DNA of 62,079 nt from Chlorobiales bacterium (GCA_026390855.1 JAPLFE010000126.1:1-62079); one strand, 5' to 3'. Positions 34,425 through 44,163 are shown, counted from the stretch's first letter. The notes: generated from the sequence alone by a model not told the origin. Numbers and translations: made by a program.

Positions 34425-35303
34425 ATGGATCATCTCGATAAGCTCGAAGCCCAAAGTGTCTATATCCTCAGGGAAGCCTACCGTGAATTTAAAAGCCTGT
34501 GCATGCTTTGGTCAATCGGCAAGGATAGTACCGTCATGCTCTGGCTTGCCCGTAAAGCATTTTTCGGACATGTCCCTATACCACTTGTGCATATCGATAC
34601 GCATTACAAAATCTCTGAAATGATTGTGTATCGAGACCGTATTGCACTTGAGTGGAACCTGAATATGATTTACGGCGAAAACCGTGAGGCGCTTGAGGGA
34701 AAGCTAACCTTTCCAGACGGCAATACCGATCGTATTACCTGTTGCAAATACCTGAAAAGCGAAGCATTGAAACATACCCTGTCAGGGGAGTGGCCTCGCT
34801 ACCGTATGGACCATGAACTTAAGCGGTATGTGCCCGATGAGGGTAAGGAGCCCTATACCGGCGTTATTGTAGGTGTCAGGGCTGATGAGGAAGGGAGCCG
34901 TTCGAAGGAAAGATATTTTTCACCCAGGGACAAGGATAACGTCTGGGATGTCGGCGACCAGCCTCCCGAGTTCTGGAACCAGTTCAAGACTGATTTTGCA
35001 CCGGGAACCCATGTGCGCATTCATCCTCTGCTTGACTGGACCGAGCTGAACATCTGGGAATATATCGAGAGAGAAAAGATCCCAGTAGTGTCGCTTTATT
35101 TTAATCAGGGCAGCGGCACAAGGTACCGCTCACTTGGCTGTTATCCATGCACCAATCCTGTCGATTCAAGTTCGCGAACAGTTCCGGAAATCATCGACGA
35201 GCTTAAAAGTGGCAGGCTTTCCAATATCGCCGAGCGGTCAGGGCGTGCTCAGGACAGTGAGGATGGCGGGCTTGAAACCCTGCGCCGCGACGGTTATATG
35301 TAA
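34425..35303 (+). CDS. cysD: sulfate adenylyltransferase subunit 2
   Basis: 292 residues, catalytic subunit that makes APS from sulfate and ATP. PP-loop [46 protein letters not shown] and the C-terminal [11 protein letters not shown] with SGRAQDSE are as in CysD. The start at 34425 follows an AGAGAAAGAA ribosome site; upstream codons overlap cysH. 47 bp before cysN. Forms a heterodimer with CysN, whose GTPase drives the reaction. Confidence 0.95.
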   Translation: MDHLDKLEAQSVYILREAYREFKSLCMLWSIGKDSTVMLWLARKAFFGHVPIPLVHIDTHYKISEMIVYRDRIALEWNLNMIYGENREALEGKLTFPDGNTDRITCCKYLKSEALKHTLSGEWPRYRMDHELKRYVPDEGKEPYTGVIVGVRADEEGSRSKERYFSPRDKDNVWDVGDQPPEFWNQFKTDFAPGTHVRIHPLLDWTELNIWEYIEREKIPVVSLYFNQGSGTRYRSLGCYPCTNPVDSSSRTVPEIIDELKSGRLSNIAERSGRAQDSEDGGLETLRRDGYM

Positions 35304-35350
35304 AGTAAAAGAGTTGAACCTGGAGAATCAGTAAATTTTTTCGCATTGGT

Positions 35351-37153
35351 ATGATGAATGGACGAGCGCAAATGAATATAGTTATTGTCGGTCACGTTGA
35401 TCACGGCAAAAGTACGGTTATTGGTCGACTGCTTGCAGATACAGGTACACTCCCAAAGGGCAAGCTTGAATCAGTAAAGGAAAACTGCCGGAGGAACTCA
35501 AAGCCTTTCGAGTATGCGTTTCTCCTCGATGCGCTCAAGGATGAGCAGTCACAGGGTATCACCATCGACATGGCTCGCTGTTTTTTTAAAACTGCAGCGC
35601 GTGATTATATCATCATCGATGCTCCCGGCCATATTGAGTTTTTGAAAAATATGATAACTGGAGCATCCCGGGCTGAATCGGCCTTGCTTGTTATTGACGT
35701 GGATGAAGGTATCAAAGAGAACTCAAAGCGTCATGGTCAGATGGTTTCGATGCTCGGAGTGAAGCAGGTCACTGTGTTGGTTAACAAAATGGACCTTGTC
35801 GATTTTAGTGAAGAGATTTTTGAAAAGCTGAAAGCCGACTATTCTGAGTTTCTTGCCCAGATCAAGGTAAAACCGGTCAGCTTTATTCCTGTCAGTGCCC
35901 GCGAAGGCGACAATATTGCTTCACTTTCCGAGCGCATGCCCTGGTACAAGGGTGCTACAGTACTTGAACAGCTTGACGGATTCACCAGCGACAAGCAGCT
36001 TCAGGACAAGCCGTTTCGCTTTCCTGTGCAGGATATCTACAAGTTTACCCGCCAGAATGATGATAGAAGAATTGTAGCAGGCACCGTTGCCGCTGGTTCG
36101 GTAAGTGTTGGTGATGAAGTACTCTTTTTACCCTCAGGGAAGCAGTCGGCCATTCAATCAGTTGAGTCGTTCAATACCACGCCAAAACAAATTGCCTCAA
36201 CTGGTGAGGCATTGGGATTTACCCTCACCACCCAGATCTATATACGTCCTGGTGAACTCATGGTAAAACCCTCTGAACCTTTGCCTGAAGTTGGTACGCG
36301 TTTCAGGGTCAATATATTCTGGGTGGGCAGAGCTCCGATGATCATGCAGAAGGAGTACAAGCTTAAAATTGGATCAGCACGCGCATCAGTGAAACTCGCG
36401 GAAATATGCAATACGCTTGATGCCTCAGATCTTAGTTATAGTAAAAATAAACATCAGCTTGATTGCCGTGATGTAGGCGAGTGCATTCTTGAAACCTCAC
36501 GTCCTATTGCGTTTGATCCTGCAGCTGCAAGTGAGAATACTGGACGGTTTGTTATTGTTGACAATTATGAAATTGCCGGTGGCGGCATTGTGATTGAGAA
36601 CCTTTCAGCCGATGAAACCTTGTTGCAGCGCCATATCCGGGAGCGCGAAAACAACTGGGAGAAAGGGCTGATCAAAACAGAAGAAAGGGAAGATGCTAAC
36701 GGGCACCGCGCTAAATTCATTGTCTTTACTGGAGTTCCCGGCACAGGCAAACGATCGATTGCCAAAGCCCTTGAGCAAGGGTTATTTGACAACAGTTTGA
36801 ACGCTTATTATCTTGGTGTAGCCAATATTGATCGTGGTCTGGATGCTGATTTAGGGTACAGTGTTGATAACGCAGGTGAAAGGTTGAGAAGAATCGGTGA
36901 GCTTGCCCGTATTATCACTGATGCAGGGCTTATTTTTATTACCACCATTGATGATGCTGACGATTACGATATTGAAACTCTTAAGCTGTTGAACGAACCA
37001 AGCGACATACTGGTTGTCAATCTTGGTGAAAACACTTTTTCCCGATACCTCCCTGATCTTCAGATTCCTGCTGGTGGTAGCGTGGAAGACGCAGTGAAAC
37101 AGGTGGCCAGCATGCTGAAAACAAAAGAAATCATCATCGAGTACCAGATATGA
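35351..37153 (+). CDS. cysN: sulfate adenylyltransferase subunit 1 fused to a degenerate APS-kinase-like domain
   Basis: 600 residues. EF-Tu-like GTPase part (about 1-430): [18 protein letters not shown]. The C-terminal 150 residues align in order with APS kinase ([16 protein letters not shown], then [30 protein letters not shown]), but the P-loop Ser/Thr after Lys is Arg (GKR) and the GDNVR-type substrate motif is NIDRG. Kinase activity is doubtful. Because CysH here is an APS reductase, no PAPS is needed, so the tail may be structural or APS-binding. Couples to the siroheme gene by a 4 bp overlap. Start could be any of 35351, 35354 or 35372. Confidence 0.92.
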   Translation: MMNGRAQMNIVIVGHVDHGKSTVIGRLLADTGTLPKGKLESVKENCRRNSKPFEYAFLLDALKDEQSQGITIDMARCFFKTAARDYIIIDAPGHIEFLKNMITGASRAESALLVIDVDEGIKENSKRHGQMVSMLGVKQVTVLVNKMDLVDFSEEIFEKLKADYSEFLAQIKVKPVSFIPVSAREGDNIASLSERMPWYKGATVLEQLDGFTSDKQLQDKPFRFPVQDIYKFTRQNDDRRIVAGTVAAGSVSVGDEVLFLPSGKQSAIQSVESFNTTPKQIASTGEALGFTLTTQIYIRPGELMVKPSEPLPEVGTRFRVNIFWVGRAPMIMQKEYKLKIGSARASVKLAEICNTLDASDLSYSKNKHQLDCRDVGECILETSRPIAFDPAAASENTGRFVIVDNYEIAGGGIVIENLSADETLLQRHIRERENNWEKGLIKTEEREDANGHRAKFIVFTGVPGTGKRSIAKALEQGLFDNSLNAYYLGVANIDRGLDADLGYSVDNAGERLRRIGELARIITDAGLIFITTIDDADDYDIETLKLLNEPSDILVVNLGENTFSRYLPDLQIPAGGSVEDAVKQVASMLKTKEIIIEYQI

Positions 37154-37602
37154 ACTATCTGCCGGTCAGCCTGAATGTAAAAGAAAAGCATGTGCTTATT
37201 GTTGGCGGGGGAAAAGCGGCCCTTGAAAAGTTGCAGATGCTTCGAAGGTTCAGCTGTCAGGTTACTGTTGTAGGTGAAGAACTCTCTCATGAGATCACGC
37301 AAAGTAGCTGCTCTTACCACCTGCGGGAGTTTCGTCGAGAGGATCTTGAAGGGGTATTTCTGGTCTATGCCTGCAGCAGTGACCGGGAGATCAACCGCTT
37401 TATAAAGAGGGCCGCCAATACCCTCGGTATTCTGGTCAATACTCCCGATGATCCTGAATTGTGCGATTTTCTTACTCCTGCCATTTTCAGCGAAGGTACC
37501 ATGATAGTTGCGGTATCGTCTTGTGGAACTGATGTCCGCAAGGCAATTCAGTGGCGGAACAGGATTAAACAACTTTTTACTGATAATGGCTTCAAATCCT
37601 GA
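37150..37602 (+). CDS. precorrin-2 dehydrogenase / siroheme synthase N-terminal type
   Basis: 150 residues, matching only the NAD-binding (Met8/CysG-N) part: [17 protein letters not shown] at the start, [32 protein letters not shown] and the [10 protein letters not shown] region. It oxidises precorrin-2 to sirohydrochlorin and may also insert iron. The C-terminal dimer domain of longer homologues is short or missing. Overlaps cysN (4 bp) and the methyltransferase fusion (17 bp). Supplies siroheme for the sulfite reductase at the operon start. Confidence 0.88.
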   Translation: MNYLPVSLNVKEKHVLIVGGGKAALEKLQMLRRFSCQVTVVGEELSHEITQSSCSYHLREFRREDLEGVFLVYACSSDREINRFIKRAANTLGILVNTPDDPELCDFLTPAIFSEGTMIVAVSSCGTDVRKAIQWRNRIKQLFTDNGFKS

Positions 37603-38869
37603 TCCCGTTCACGTTGTTATCGGGCATTCCAAACATCCTCTCTCCGACAGGACTCTCTTTTCTTTTCCGTGCGTATTGATGATGCTTGAAGGTGATCCAT
37701 TTCAGGCTCTTCTTGATGGCAAGGTCGATGCTCTTGTCATTCCAGCTGCCGATCTCCCTTATCGCCTACCCGCAAGGTTGGAAGCTGCTGCGTTGATAAC
37801 CCAAACCATCATTCAGGATGTGGATGCAAGCCATCCGCTTCACGATAAAAGTGTGATTGTCGTTCAGCATGATCGTGCTGACCTCAAAGTGCTCTTTAGC
37901 TTGATGGATATTCGCCACACCTATGGAAAGGTCTATTTGACAGGCGGAGGAGCAGGGGTGCGTGATTACCTGACGATTCGAGCGGATGCGCTCTTGCGCA
38001 ATGCAGACGTCATTTTTTACGACGACCTCATCGACACAGGGCTGCTGGACTTTTATACGGCAGAAAAAATATTTGTTGGAAAAAGAAAAGGTCGCCACCA
38101 TGCGGATCAGGATGCCATAAACCAGCAGCTTTACCATGCGGCCCTGAAGAAACAGGTGGTTGTCCGCCTCAAGGGTGGAGACCCGCTTATTTTTGGCAGG
38201 GGAGGCGAGGAGATGGCCTATCTGATGGATCGTCAGATTGATGTGGAGATTGTAGCTGGTGTTTCGGCTGTGCAGAGTGCAGCAGCTTCAGCCGGAATAC
38301 CTCTCACCCTGAGAGCGGTCAGTGGGGGAGTTACACTGCTCAGCGCCCACAACGCCCTAGCTGGAGCCGCTGATCGCACCCTTGTCTACTATATGTGTGC
38401 CAGTCGGCTGAAAGAACTCCAAACCACGCTCATCGATGAAGGAATTGATCCGAAAATGCCGGTTGCCTTGGTTTACAAGGCTGGATTTATTGACGAATCC
38501 GTCACCTTGATTTCTATCGATTCCATGCACCTGCCAGAGCAGGTCTCACCATTACTTGCCATTATCGGCCAGACAGCATCTCTTTACAGGAAAAGGCCGA
38601 AAATTCTCTTTACTGGCCCAGCACCTTGCCGATGCCTTTTGCCAGGTAAAATAATTTCCATGAACTCATTGAAAAACTCTAGGAAAAATTTTAAAGATAT
38701 TGATCTTTTTATGTTTTCGGGGATTGCATTTACTTGTCCCGAGGAGGTGGAGATTATTTCTGACATATTTGGTGTTGTTTCGTCTCACCTCGTACTGTAT
38801 GCTTATGGAAAATACACAGCTGAAAAGCTGTGGGAATTAGGGTATAACAGAACTGTCTTGGTGCTTTGA
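37586..38869 (+). CDS. cobA: HemC-like / uroporphyrinogen-III methyltransferase / HemD-like fusion
   Basis: 427 residues from ATG 37586. Residues about 1-110 resemble hydroxymethylbilane synthase (ALLDGKVDALVIPAADLPYRLP), but the SLKD Lys motif is lost and the cofactor domain is absent. About 112-340 is an intact SUMT/CobA: KVYLTGGGAGVRDYLTIRA, VRLKGGDPLIFGRGGEE, EIVAGVSAVQSA. The last 85 residues resemble the second half of uroporphyrinogen-III synthase (VLYAYGKYTAEKLWELGY). The core reaction is uroporphyrinogen III to precorrin-2. The end domains are probably non-catalytic remnants. Last gene of the operon. Confidence 0.85.
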   Translation: MASNPDPVHVVIGHSKHPLSDRTLFSFPCVLMMLEGDPFQALLDGKVDALVIPAADLPYRLPARLEAAALITQTIIQDVDASHPLHDKSVIVVQHDRADLKVLFSLMDIRHTYGKVYLTGGGAGVRDYLTIRADALLRNADVIFYDDLIDTGLLDFYTAEKIFVGKRKGRHHADQDAINQQLYHAALKKQVVVRLKGGDPLIFGRGGEEMAYLMDRQIDVEIVAGVSAVQSAAASAGIPLTLRAVSGGVTLLSAHNALAGAADRTLVYYMCASRLKELQTTLIDEGIDPKMPVALVYKAGFIDESVTLISIDSMHLPEQVSPLLAIIGQTASLYRKRPKILFTGPAPCRCLLPGKIISMNSLKNSRKNFKDIDLFMFSGIAFTCPEEVEIISDIFGVVSSHLVLYAYGKYTAEKLWELGYNRTVLVL

Positions 38870-38904
38870 ATAACAATGGTATAAAGGTTTATTCAGTGTG
38901 CTGA

Positions 38905-39978
38905 TCATATTTCGTAATCGCCAGTGAATACACGGACACGGTTAATGGTAACAAATACCTGCACGCCTTTTTCGAGCTGAAGATTTATGAAAAGCTCTCT
39001 TGGAATTTCAGCTTCAATGGGGCCATCAAGACCTTCGCATTCTAGGTTCAACCCGATCTGCCCACCAAGGAGGCGTACCTCACGGATAGTTCCTGCAAGG
39101 TCGTTGTCGTTACTGCGTATTCTGCTGATACCGATTTCATGAGGCCGTACAAAGGTCTGACTTGGTTTTTCCTCAATGTTTTTTAGATCATCCGGCGCAT
39201 CGACGTGGTGATTGCCGAGGCTTACCTTTCCGTTGTGAATACGTCCGTGGAAGACGTTGACATTTCCAAGAAAGTTATAGACAAAGGCATTTGCGGGGTG
39301 ATCGTAAACCTCTTGTGGGGTGCCCTGTTGTTCAATTCTGCCTTTATTGATCACCACAATTTTATCAGCTAGTTCTAGAGCTTCTTCCTGATCGTGAGTA
39401 ACGAAAATACTGGTGACATGAATTTCATCATGCAGTTTTCGGAGCCAGCGGCGCAGTTCCTGTCGGACTTTTGCATCAAGCGCTGAAAATGGTTCATCAA
39501 GGAGCAGTACTCTGGGATTTACAGCCAACGCCCTTGCAAGGGCAACACGCTGACGTTGACCGCCCGAGAGTTGTGATGGGTAACGTTTCAGTGCCCAATC
39601 CATTTGTACCAGCTTCAGCAGATGTTCAACCTTGTCACGGATTTCACTGCGTGAGGGGCGTTCTCTTAAAGGGAGGACTTTAAGGCCAAAGGCTACATTT
39701 TCAAAGACAGTAAGCCGCCGGAAAAGTGCATAATGTTGAAAAACAAACCCGACATTTTTCTTTCGTGGCGGGAGGTTTGTTGTGTCCTTGTTTTCAAGAA
39801 TGATTTTTCCTGAGTCGGCCATTTCCAGACCGGCAATGATACGCAAGAGGGTGGTTTTGCCGCAGCCCGATGGACCCAGCAGAGCAATAAGATCTCCAGA
39901 GGCAATATTCAGGCTGAGGTTGTCAATGGCTTTGTATTCGCCAAATGTCTTGGTAATGTTCTGTAGTTCGATACCCAT
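38905..39978 (-). CDS. cysA: sulfate/thiosulfate ABC transporter ATP-binding protein
   Basis: 357 residues from the ATG at 39978 ([10 protein letters not shown]); a longer open frame upstream runs through cysW and is ignored. Walker [11 protein letters not shown]-loop FQHYALF, signature [15 protein letters not shown], Walker [12 protein letters not shown], plus a C-terminal TOBE domain (about 240-350, [11 protein letters not shown]). [16 protein letters not shown] is typical of CysA. Last gene of the importer operon, 8 bp after cysW. Convergent with the siroheme fusion gene, 35 bp apart. Confidence 0.95.
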   Translation of the reverse strand: MGIELQNITKTFGEYKAIDNLSLNIASGDLIALLGPSGCGKTTLLRIIAGLEMADSGKIILENKDTTNLPPRKKNVGFVFQHYALFRRLTVFENVAFGLKVLPLRERPSRSEIRDKVEHLLKLVQMDWALKRYPSQLSGGQRQRVALARALAVNPRVLLLDEPFSALDAKVRQELRRWLRKLHDEIHVTSIFVTHDQEEALELADKIVVINKGRIEQQGTPQEVYDHPANAFVYNFLGNVNVFHGRIHNGKVSLGNHHVDAPDDLKNIEEKPSQTFVRPHEIGISRIRSNDNDLAGTIREVRLLGGQIGLNLECEGLDGPIEAEIPRELFINLQLEKGVQVFVTINRVRVFTGDYEI

Positions 39979-39986
39979 GTCAGATC

Positions 39987-40856
39987 CTAAAGATGAAAGC
40001 TGTTTTTCTGAAAGTGTTTTTCCATTCCCTTCTTGAGTACTACTGTAAGCAGTGCCAGAAAGACGAGAAGGGAGGCAACGGCAAACGATGCCGTAAAATT
40101 GTATTCGCTGTATAGAATTTCTACGTGAAGCGGGATTGTGTTTGTCTGACCACGGATATGTCCTGAAACTACTGATACCGCACCAAACTCTCCAATCGAT
40201 CGTGCTCCGCACAGGATCATCCCGTATAAGAGGCCCCATCGTATGTTGGGAAGGGTGATTTTGCCGAAAATCTGCCATCCTTTTGCACCAAGTGTCAAGG
40301 CGGCCTCCTCTTCGTCTCTTCCCTGAGCTTCCATTAAAGGAATCAGCTCGCGGGCTATAAATGGAAACGTTACAAAAATGGTGGCAATGACGATACCTGG
40401 GGTAGAAAAAATAATTTTGATACCCTGTTCACCAAGCCAGGTGCCTAAAGGAGTACGGCTGCCGACAAGAAGAACAAAGATGAGACCGGCGATTACCGGA
40501 GAGACCGCAAAAGGAAGATCAAGAAGGCTTTTCAGTGCGGTTTTACCCTTGAAGTTGAATTTTGTTATAGCCCATGCCGCTGCTACACCGAAAACAGCGT
40601 TAATCGGTACAACGATGGCTACCGTGAGCAGTGTTAGTTTTACGGCTTCGATGGCATAGGGTTCGCTAATGGATTCATAATAGAAGCTCCATCCTTTCTG
40701 GAATGCCTGAGAAAAAACCAGGCCCAATGGTAGAAAAATGAACCCGATAAAAAACAGAAAGGTCAGACCGATCAGAAAAATCTGTACTGATAGAGGGTCT
40801 GAGATTCTTTTTTTTACGGTAGGCGGATTGCTCCTTACGGTTTCAGGTTTTGTCAT
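39987..40856 (-). CDS. cysW: sulfate ABC transporter permease CysW
   Basis: 289 residues, inner-membrane permease with about six spans. [21 protein letters not shown] near 45 and the EAA loop [24 protein letters not shown] identify CysW, as does [20 protein letters not shown]. The ATG at 40856 (MTKPETV) lies 4 bp past the cysT stop; the frame is open to 40901 inside cysT. Pairs with CysT. Confidence 0.94.
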   Translation of the reverse strand: MTKPETVRSNPPTVKKRISDPLSVQIFLIGLTFLFFIGFIFLPLGLVFSQAFQKGWSFYYESISEPYAIEAVKLTLLTVAIVVPINAVFGVAAAWAITKFNFKGKTALKSLLDLPFAVSPVIAGLIFVLLVGSRTPLGTWLGEQGIKIIFSTPGIVIATIFVTFPFIARELIPLMEAQGRDEEEAALTLGAKGWQIFGKITLPNIRWGLLYGMILCGARSIGEFGAVSVVSGHIRGQTNTIPLHVEILYSEYNFTASFAVASLLVFLALLTVVLKKGMEKHFQKNSFHL

Positions 40857-40860
40857 TTGC

Positions 40861-41697
40861 TTATGATCGGTATTCTTTTTGTTGCCATTCCTGTACGGCA
40901 TTCAGCACGAGAAGCATGGAAAAGGAAATGCACAGAAGCACCAATGCTACAGCTGAAGCTCCTGCATAATCAAATTGATCGAGTTTGGACATGATCATTA
41001 ATGGCGCAATTTCTGTTTTCATGGGCAGATTGCCTGCGATGAAAATGACTGAGCCGTATTCACCGATGCCACGGGCAAAAGCAAGCGTTACTCCGGTGAG
41101 CAATGCCGGGAAGAGATGAGGAAGAATGATTTTTTTGAATGTCTGTAAACGCGTTGCTCCGAGACAGTGTGCAGCCTCTTCAATCTCCTGTTCTACCTCT
41201 TCAAGAACAGGTTGAATTGTGCGGACAACAAAAGGGAACCCGATAAAAATAAGCGCGATCACGATTCCTGTCGGAGTGTTAATGATCTGCAGGTTCCAGC
41301 GAGTCAGGATTTCTCCCAACCAACCATTCGGAGAATACAGGGTAGCAAAGCAGATACCGGCGACTGCGGTTGGCAGTGCAAATGGCAGATCTACAAGAGC
41401 GTCGAGGAACTCCCTTCCTGGGAAACGGTAACGCACCAGGACCCAGGCGGTCAGGAGGCCTGCAAGAGCATCGAAAAGAGCGGCAAAGAAAGCCGTGGAA
41501 AAACTCAGTTTATAGGAAGCAAGAACGCGGGGAGCAGTTACTGCATTGACAAATGGTTCCCACCCCATAGGGATGGTGTTGAAAAATATCATGCTCAGCG
41601 GGACGATAACGATAGCCGAAAGGTAGAATACCGTGTATCCCATCGACAGACCGAATCCTGGTAGTATATTTCTTTTTTTTCTTTGAAAAAATGACAT
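40861..41697 (-). CDS. cysT: sulfate ABC transporter permease CysT
   Basis: 278 residues, about six membrane spans. LVDLPFALPTAVAGICFATLY (about 100) and the EAA loop EIEEAAHCLGATRLQTFKKIILPHL are typical CysT/CysU. IGEYGSVIFIAGNLP precedes the last spans. First permease after the binding protein, from which it is separated by 104 bp; no terminator is seen in that gap. Partner of CysW. Confidence 0.94.
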   Translation of the reverse strand: MSFFQRKKRNILPGFGLSMGYTVFYLSAIVIVPLSMIFFNTIPMGWEPFVNAVTAPRVLASYKLSFSTAFFAALFDALAGLLTAWVLVRYRFPGREFLDALVDLPFALPTAVAGICFATLYSPNGWLGEILTRWNLQIINTPTGIVIALIFIGFPFVVRTIQPVLEEVEQEIEEAAHCLGATRLQTFKKIILPHLFPALLTGVTLAFARGIGEYGSVIFIAGNLPMKTEIAPLMIMSKLDQFDYAGASAVALVLLCISFSMLLVLNAVQEWQQKEYRS

Positions 41698-41801
41698 CGT
41701 TTGTGTTGTTGATGTAAACTGCAGAGGAAAACAGGATAGGAGGCATTATCCCGTTTTCCTCAAAATTATTCTGAAATTTCAATAGTGAAAAGCCCTGTAC
41801 T

Positions 41802-42818
41802 TCAGGGAATATAAATTTGATCAAACACGCCGCCGTCGTTAAAATGCGTTTTCTGCGCAGTACGCCAGTTGCCGAATACTTCGCTCAGAGTAAAAAGTTT
41901 TATTTTAGGGAAATTCGCCGCATATTTTTTCAGTGATGCAGGATTGCGTGGACGATAGAAGTTTGCTGCAATGATGTCCTGAGCCTGTGGAGTATAGAGG
42001 AAGTTCAGGTAGGCTTCTGCAAGTTTACGGGTACCGTGTTTTGTGACGTTTTTGTCGACAACAGCCACAGGTGGTTCAGCCAGGATGCTTACCGAAGGAG
42101 AGATAATTTCATACTTGTCTGAGCCAAACTCTTTAAGGATAAGGTGGGCTTCATTTTCCCATGCAATAAGCACATCACCAAGTCCGCGCTGAGCGAAGCT
42201 CAGTGTTGAGCCACGGGCACCTGTATCCAGCACCGGAACATTTTTGTATAATGCTTTGATAAAGGTTTTGGCCTGTTCAGCGGAGCCGGTCTGTTTTTGT
42301 TTGTATCCCCATGCGGCCAGATAGTTCCAACGTGCTCCTCCAGATGTTTTTGGGTTCGGGGTGATCACTGATATCCTTGGTTTTACAAGATCATCCCAGT
42401 TTTTGATTTGTTTCGGATTTCCTTTACGGACAACAAAGACGATGGTGGAGGTGTATGGTGTGCTGTTACTGGCTAGTTTTTTTTGCCAGTTGGGGTCAAG
42501 AAGTTTGCTGTCTGCAATTGCATCGATATCATAGGCGAGCGCCAAGGTAACAACATCAGCTTCAAGACCATCAATGACGGCTCTAGCTTGCTTTCCCGAT
42601 CCACCGTGTGACTGGTTGATTACTACCGTCTGGCCGCTTTTTTTCTGCCAGTACTGGGCGAATGCAGCATTTTCGCTCTGATAGAGCTCCCTTGTCGGGT
42701 CGTAGGAAACATTCAGCAGTGTTGTGCTTCCCGTTGCTGTAGCTCTTGTTCCCGGCAGCCCGGATGCTAGAATAATTATTGCCGCAAGCGTGAGTCTTTT
42801 TATCCGTTGAAGAATCAT
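41802..42818 (-). CDS. sbp: periplasmic sulfate-binding protein
   Basis: 338 residues. Signal peptide with core [13 protein letters not shown], cleaved near TRA-TA. Mature protein matches the sulfate/thiosulfate-binding family: [59 protein letters not shown] and the [14 protein letters not shown] region. These loops hold sulfate through main-chain NH groups. Ribosome site AAGGAGA sits 7 bp before ATG. First gene of sbp-cysT-cysW-cysA, expressed from the operator/attenuator leader to its right. Confidence 0.95.
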   Translation of the reverse strand: MILQRIKRLTLAAIIILASGLPGTRATATGSTTLLNVSYDPTRELYQSENAAFAQYWQKKSGQTVVINQSHGGSGKQARAVIDGLEADVVTLALAYDIDAIADSKLLDPNWQKKLASNSTPYTSTIVFVVRKGNPKQIKNWDDLVKPRISVITPNPKTSGGARWNYLAAWGYKQKQTGSAEQAKTFIKALYKNVPVLDTGARGSTLSFAQRGLGDVLIAWENEAHLILKEFGSDKYEIISPSVSILAEPPVAVVDKNVTKHGTRKLAEAYLNFLYTPQAQDIIAANFYRPRNPASLKKYAANFPKIKLFTLSEVFGNWRTAQKTHFNDGGVFDQIYIP

Positions 42819-42870
42819 AATTGTCTCCTTTATAGTGTGAGTTGGTGGAAAACTGTTTAAAAAATTAAGG

Positions 42871-42910
42871 CAAAAAAAAAGCCGGTTCTCTGTTGTGTCA
42901 GGAGCCGGCC
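42871..42910 (-). terminator. attenuator-like terminator upstream of sbp
   Basis: On the minus strand, GCCGG (42909-42905) pairs with CCGGC (42885-42881), extended by TC/GA after a mismatch, and is followed by nine T (42880-42872). It ends about 53 bp before the sbp start and lies between the promoter/leader ORF and the gene, so it must be read through for expression. The 5' arm can instead pair with CCGGC at 42949-42945 within the leader ORF. Confidence 0.82.
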
Positions 42911-42932
42911 GAGGTAAAAGCGATCTATCGTA

Positions 42933-43031
42933 CTACCTACATGAGCCGGATATTTTAATGTCTGCATACTCCATTATTTGACAGCAGCGGGTGTCGGAGC
43001 AGAGTATAGTTCTTTCATTTGTGGTGCTCAT
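42933..43031 (-). CDS. cysteine-rich leader peptide of the sulfate importer
   Basis: ATG-initiated 32-codon ORF with four cysteines: residue 11 (ILCSD), 16-17 (TRCCQ) and 31 (GSCR, next to last). The CC codons TGC TGT are at 42986-42981. The last codons contain CCGGC (42949-42945), complementary to the GCCGG that forms the 5' arm of the downstream terminator. A ribosome finishing the ORF would cover CCGGC and let the terminator form; one stalled at CC would not. This is the geometry of amino-acid attenuation. AGAG lies about 4 nt before ATG. No homologue known to me; translation is inferred. Confidence 0.6.
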   Translation of the reverse strand: MSTTNERTILCSDTRCCQIMEYADIKISGSCR

Positions 43032-43085
43032 AGTCTCTGTGTTTGATTTCCAATTGCTAAAAAAACCCAATCTTTTCTACCTCTC

Positions 43086-43121
43086 CAAGCATATACCATA
43101 AAAATACCATAAATATGGTAT
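43086..43121 (-). promoter_or_regulatory. TACC-N8-GGTA operator and promoter of the sulfate importer
   Basis: Read on the minus strand: ATACCATATTTATGGTAT (43121-43104), then a third half-site ATGGTAT (43099-43093) overlapping TATGCT (43093-43088) as -10. It matches the porin promoter at 31 of 35 positions and shares the exact 18-bp palindrome with the sulfite reductase promoter. Predicted leader about 260 nt. Confidence 0.72.
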
Positions 43122-43179
43122 GCGTCTCTTCAATGCTCTGAGTACCAAAATTATGAGGATTTATGTGTGAGTGTAAGTC

Positions 43180-44163
43180 TTACAGCCAAGAGCCGATTCT
43201 TCTGGCAGCAGTGAAGCTGCTCCAGGCAAGAGCTGAAATAAGCATTTCGTCTCCAGGGAAGTGCATCGAATACTCACAAACACTCTTTTCATCGACCATG
43301 TACGGGGCAAATGCGGTGAGGAATGCAAGTTTTCCAGCTGCTTTGTCCACTTCCTGCAGATGAGCGATTTCATCTTTGTACCATCCATCATTCATGGGTG
43401 GGTTACTGCCATCCCAGTTCCTGGCTGATTTACTTACTGCTAATCGAACCTCTTCTGAAAGCGATCGGGCACCTGCTGTTTCTACCGCTTCTGCAAATCG
43501 AGCAAACGCTCCGGCTATCGCAAGAGAGGATTTGGCCCACGAAAGGTTTTCCGGCAATGTAGCTTCCGGCAGCAGCTCAAGCGAGGCACCCTGTGGTTTC
43601 CGAAGCCGGATAGCGCCTCCGAAAAACCAGGCAGCCAGACGCATGGAAACCTGTTTGGGAATGCCACTGGAAAAAGGCAGCGGGGAGCTCCCGAGCAGTA
43701 TGGTGACCATGCGGTTGATATAGTGGAAAAATACAGCGGTTCCTAGAAATGCAGGTGCTTCAGCATCGGTAAACGGCGGTGAATGGAGAATCGGTGAATC
43801 AGGTACCAGTGTTGCCGATGCCCATGCGGCAATCTTTTCAAGGTTGGTATCCACAAGGGCTTCCAAGTAATCATGTCCAGAGGATTCCAGCAGCATGATG
43901 CTATGCGCATCGACACAGTAGTGGCAGCGGTTGATGGAAGAAACAGTAGCGGCAACCAGCTCTTTAGCATCACGACCTCCTCCGCCGGCAAGCAAAGTCT
44001 CCCTGCATGCCATCCATGCTCCGGCGAGGAGTTCAGGGACCGGTTTGTGCAGTGCAAAGGGCTCAACCTCTTCTCCAAACTCCCTTCGTACCTGAGAGAG
44101 CACTTTTCCAGATAAGCTGTCTCCAGATAAAGGATTACGGGCTTTGATATACCGTATGCTCAT
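43180..44163 (-). CDS. carboxymuconolactone decarboxylase/AhpD-like protein
   Basis: 327 residues, with an AhpD-type core in the first half: VSSINRCHYCVDAHS (about 88-102) holds the CxxC redox pair and the proton-relay His. ELVAATVS and the Glu upstream are typical. The second half (about 180-327) is another helical, AhpD-like repeat without CxxC (IAGAFARFAEAVE). Probably a peroxide- or thiol-related redox protein; the substrate is unknown. 36 bp downstream of rimO, same strand, and the gene before the sulfate importer leader. Confidence 0.8.
   Translation of the reverse strand: MSIRYIKARNPLSGDSLSGKVLSQVRREFGEEVEPFALHKPVPELLAGAWMACRETLLAGGGGRDAKELVAATVSSINRCHYCVDAHSIMLLESSGHDYLEALVDTNLEKIAAWASATLVPDSPILHSPPFTDAEAPAFLGTAVFFHYINRMVTILLGSSPLPFSSGIPKQVSMRLAAWFFGGAIRLRKPQGASLELLPEATLPENLSWAKSSLAIAGAFARFAEAVETAGARSLSEEVRLAVSKSARNWDGSNPPMNDGWYKDEIAHLQEVDKAAGKLAFLTAFAPYMVDEKSVCEYSMHFPGDEMLISALAWSSFTAARRIGSWL

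Noticed and set aside
38876-38882. ATGGTAT half-site after the siroheme fusion gene
   Set aside because: No TACC at the required distance and no gene starts there; it lies between convergent genes.
38905-40278. Long N-terminal extension on CysA up to 40278
   Set aside because: It runs through the cysW coding region in another frame; the ATG at 39978 gives a standard CysA start 8 bp after cysW.
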